A stretch of DNA of 64,000 bases, from contig JAFROX010000001.1 of assembly GCA_017429475.1 (NCBI GenBank), positions 62,001-126,000 on the forward strand, in the 5' to 3' direction. A program made the translations under genes and the position numbers. The notes under the pieces are model-generated. The model was not told the DNA's origin and searched no databases. It saw only the letters and a program-made list of their open reading frames with translations. Positions 62,362-64,000 of the stretch are shown here, piece after piece (position 1 is the first letter of the stretch; each line of letters starts with the position of its first letter). Origin of the DNA: Bacteroidales bacterium (lineage in GTDB: Bacteria > Bacteroidota > Bacteroidia > Bacteroidales > UBA932).

Positions 62362-63334
62362 CCAGCACCTGCCCGGGGGCGAAGAATCCGCCGGCCTCGA
62401 TCCCGACCATATCGGCGAAAGCTGGATCCTGAGCGACATGGGCTCCGACGAGAGCGTCGTCAGCGAGGGATTCCTCGAAGGCAACACGCTTGAAGACGTA
62501 CTCGAGACCTATCTGGGCGACCTGGTGGGCGACGCAGTCTATGACAGATACCGCAACCAGTTCCCGCTGCTGATCAAGCTCCTGGACATCAACGACAGGC
62601 TCAGCGTACAGGTCCATCCCGATGACACGACTGCCGCACAGCGCTACGACAGCTATGGCAAGAAGGAATGCTGGTACGTACTGGAGGCCGACGACGATGC
62701 CGTGATTTGGCTTGGATTCAAGAAAGACGTCACTGCGGAGGAGTTTTACCAGGCATGCAAGCAGGGAAACGCAGACAAGCTGCTGAACGAGTTTCATCCT
62801 AAAAAGGGCGAATGCTACCTTATCAATCCCGGCACTGTGCACGCCGCAGGCGGAGGTCTCGTGATAGCGGAGGTGCAGCAGTCGAGCGACATCACCCTGA
62901 GACTCTACGACTGGGGCCGTGAGAACAACCCGGCCACCGCACGCGCGATGAACCTGGAAGAGGCCATCGACATCATCGATTTCCACGCACTGGATGCAGA
63001 AGGATGCATTGTCCGCAAGCCCCAAAGTGGCAAGGCCATTTTCGACACCGACAGGTTCACCCTCACGAAGATCGGCCTGACCGGGCCATATCTCGTCAAT
63101 CCCGAGCAGTCGGACAGTTTCATCATATACATCTGCATTGAAGGTTCAGTGGAGGTCCAGGCGCCGCAGGCTGACGGACGCAACCAGGCATATAAACTCG
63201 AGAAAGGGCAGCTGATACTCATTCCCGCATCCCTGGAAGAATGCCTCATCGTTCCCACCCGCCAGGGATCATCAGTGCTTGAAACTTACGTCAAGGTCGA
63301 AGAAAACGAAAAAGACGATTACATCAACGGATAA
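62279..63334 (+). CDS. manA: Mannose-6-phosphate isomerase, class I
   Basis: Zinc-dependent interconversion of mannose-6-phosphate and fructose-6-phosphate. 351 residues with a cupin core: LHPLKFNAILKNRVWGGRKL at the start (the expected family opening, so this ATG is preferred), LSVQVHPDDTTAAQRY with a zinc His, NPGTVHAAGGGLVIAEVQQSSD and TLRLYDWGR. It overlaps the CPBP gene by 83 bp and ends 3 bp before the S4 gene. Confidence 0.95.
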   Translation: MTKLHPLKFNAILKNRVWGGRKLTTVYNQHLPGGEESAGLDPDHIGESWILSDMGSDESVVSEGFLEGNTLEDVLETYLGDLVGDAVYDRYRNQFPLLIKLLDINDRLSVQVHPDDTTAAQRYDSYGKKECWYVLEADDDAVIWLGFKKDVTAEEFYQACKQGNADKLLNEFHPKKGECYLINPGTVHAAGGGLVIAEVQQSSDITLRLYDWGRENNPATARAMNLEEAIDIIDFHALDAEGCIVRKPQSGKAIFDTDRFTLTKIGLTGPYLVNPEQSDSFIIYICIEGSVEVQAPQADGRNQAYKLEKGQLILIPASLEECLIVPTRQGSSVLETYVKVEENEKDDYING

Positions 63335-63337
63335 GAT

Positions 63338-63748
63338 ATGGCTGATTCTACAAGAATAGACAAATTCCTGTGGTCCATCAGGGTGTTCAAGACACGGGCA
63401 GATGCCACAGAAGCCTGCAAGGGCGGCAAAGTCACCGTCAACGGCCAGGATGCAAAACCGTCCAAGGAAGTCAAGGGCGGAGATGTCGTTTCCGTACGCA
63501 AGGGAGCCATTCACTATACCTACAAGGTGCTTCTGCCCATTGAGAAACGGCAGGGCGCCAAGGAAGTCGAGAAATATGCCCAGAATCTCACCCCCGAGAG
63601 CGAACTGAAAAAAATAAATGCCCCCGTGGAGACATTCTTCGTGAAAAGGGACCGGGGAGCCGGGCGCCCTACAAAAAAAGAAAGGAGGGAGATGGACGGT
63701 CTCTACGACTCTCTGTGGGATTCGTCAGATTCCTTCGACGGCGACTGA
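63338..63748 (+). CDS. S4-domain RNA-binding protein (Hsp15-like)
   Basis: A 136-residue protein with an N-terminal S4 domain (RIDKFLWSIRVFKTRADATEACKGGKVTVNGQ) and a basic C-terminal tail (GAGRPTKKERREMDGL), like Hsp15, which binds stalled 50S-peptidyl-tRNA complexes. It converges on pth with a 46-bp overlap, and pth also acts on peptidyl-tRNA. Confidence 0.9.
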   Translation: MADSTRIDKFLWSIRVFKTRADATEACKGGKVTVNGQDAKPSKEVKGGDVVSVRKGAIHYTYKVLLPIEKRQGAKEVEKYAQNLTPESELKKINAPVETFFVKRDRGAGRPTKKERREMDGLYDSLWDSSDSFDGD

Positions 63749-64000
63749 AGCGGCGACGGCATCTGAGCCGACTTCGCGTTGCACTGTGTCATAGCCCTGT
63801 CGATACCTTCAAGAACATACTGTCTGATGGCGGCTGTCGTGCGTTCGAGCAGCTGCGGGAGCGCTCTTTTCTCTTCGAGCAGTAGTTCGCTGAGCACGAA
63901 ATCGACCTGACCTCCGGGGAGGAATCCGTTGCCTATGCCTATTCTCAGACGGGCGTAGTTGTCTGTTGCCAAACAATAATCTATGCTCTCCAGGCCGTTA
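63703..64000 (-). CDS. pth: Peptidyl-tRNA hydrolase, C-terminal part
   Basis: The gene continues past the right edge. The visible part begins NGLESIDYCL and reads YARLRIGIGNGFLPGGQVDFVLSELLLEEK, the strongly conserved C-terminal part of bacterial Pth, which releases peptides from prematurely dissociated tRNA. The tail extends into the opposing S4 gene (46-bp overlap) with a Ser-rich, non-conserved end. The N-terminal catalytic His is outside the window. Confidence 0.9.
   Translation of the reverse strand, partial: NGLESIDYCLATDNYARLRIGIGNGFLPGGQVDFVLSELLLEEKRALPQLLERTTAAIRQYVLEGIDRAMTQCNAKSAQMPSPLQSPSKESDESHRES

Noticed and set aside
1..64000. CRISPR arrays, insertion sequences, prophage, rRNA or toxin-antitoxin loci
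   Set aside because: I found no regularly spaced repeats, transposase or integrase motifs, phage genes, or rRNA sequence anywhere in the window.

Overview
This window looks like a chromosomal segment of a member of Bacteroidota, most likely an uncultured or gut-type Bacteroidales. The evidence is: the -7 promoter element TAnnTTTG in front of many genes, in places with TTTG 19-20 bp upstream; few Shine-Dalgarno sequences; a histone H1-like (Hc1) gene; an ExbB-ExbD-ExbD operon; a TonB-type transducer; meso-DAP-type MurE; and an mraZ-to-ftsZ cluster in Bacteroidetes order without murF. Base composition is moderately GC-rich (mid-50s % by eye). The window is almost entirely core genes, with no mobile element, CRISPR array, prophage or rRNA, and no gene-free stretch longer than about 150 bases.

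Layout. 1-9.7 kb: end of a glucan phosphorylase, ribF, greA with a leader hairpin, a HIT protein, a TlpA-like lipoprotein lacking its cysteines, an engB-prs-nadE-small membrane protein operon on the minus strand, then xseA-xseB-glgB. 9.7-15.9 kb: minus-strand dnaX-lptB-mscL, divergent from an M16 peptidase and an O-methyltransferase, then an M23 lipoprotein. 15.9-33.3 kb: division and cell-wall (dcw) cluster mraZ-rsmH-ftsL-ftsI-murE-mraY-murD-ftsW-murG-murC-ftsQ-ftsA-ftsZ, running straight into rpiB-truB, then queA and a strong terminator. 33.3-38.7 kb: dprA, tatD, ansA and the ExbB/ExbD motor operon, closed by a 23-bp perfect inverted repeat.

38.7-47.8 kb (minus strand): rimP-nusA-infB-asnS-udk-TonB-like, then tRNA-Glu(CTC), a terminator, and gltX. 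47.8-51.6 kb: lipid A genes lpxD-lpxC-lpxA plus a WbqC-like gene and yraN. 51.6-57 kb: purB facing an operon of GT2, a LAB_N membrane protein, an ArnT-like transferase and alr. 57-64 kb: an M6 protease with a lipoprotein, the histone-like gene, ftsB/divIC with an S41 peptidase, a CPBP protease overlapping manA, an S4-domain protein, and the end of pth.

Together these genes form the envelope-building and information-processing core: peptidoglycan precursors, divisome, lipid A, TonB energisation, transcription/translation factors and tRNA charging. I found no convincing new multi-gene system. The best leads are regulatory: terminator-like hairpins placed directly before the start codons of greA, rimP and gltX, the last between tRNA-Glu and its own synthetase; a regularly spaced MraZ box array; and an apparently leaderless divergent promoter pair at dnaX/M16.
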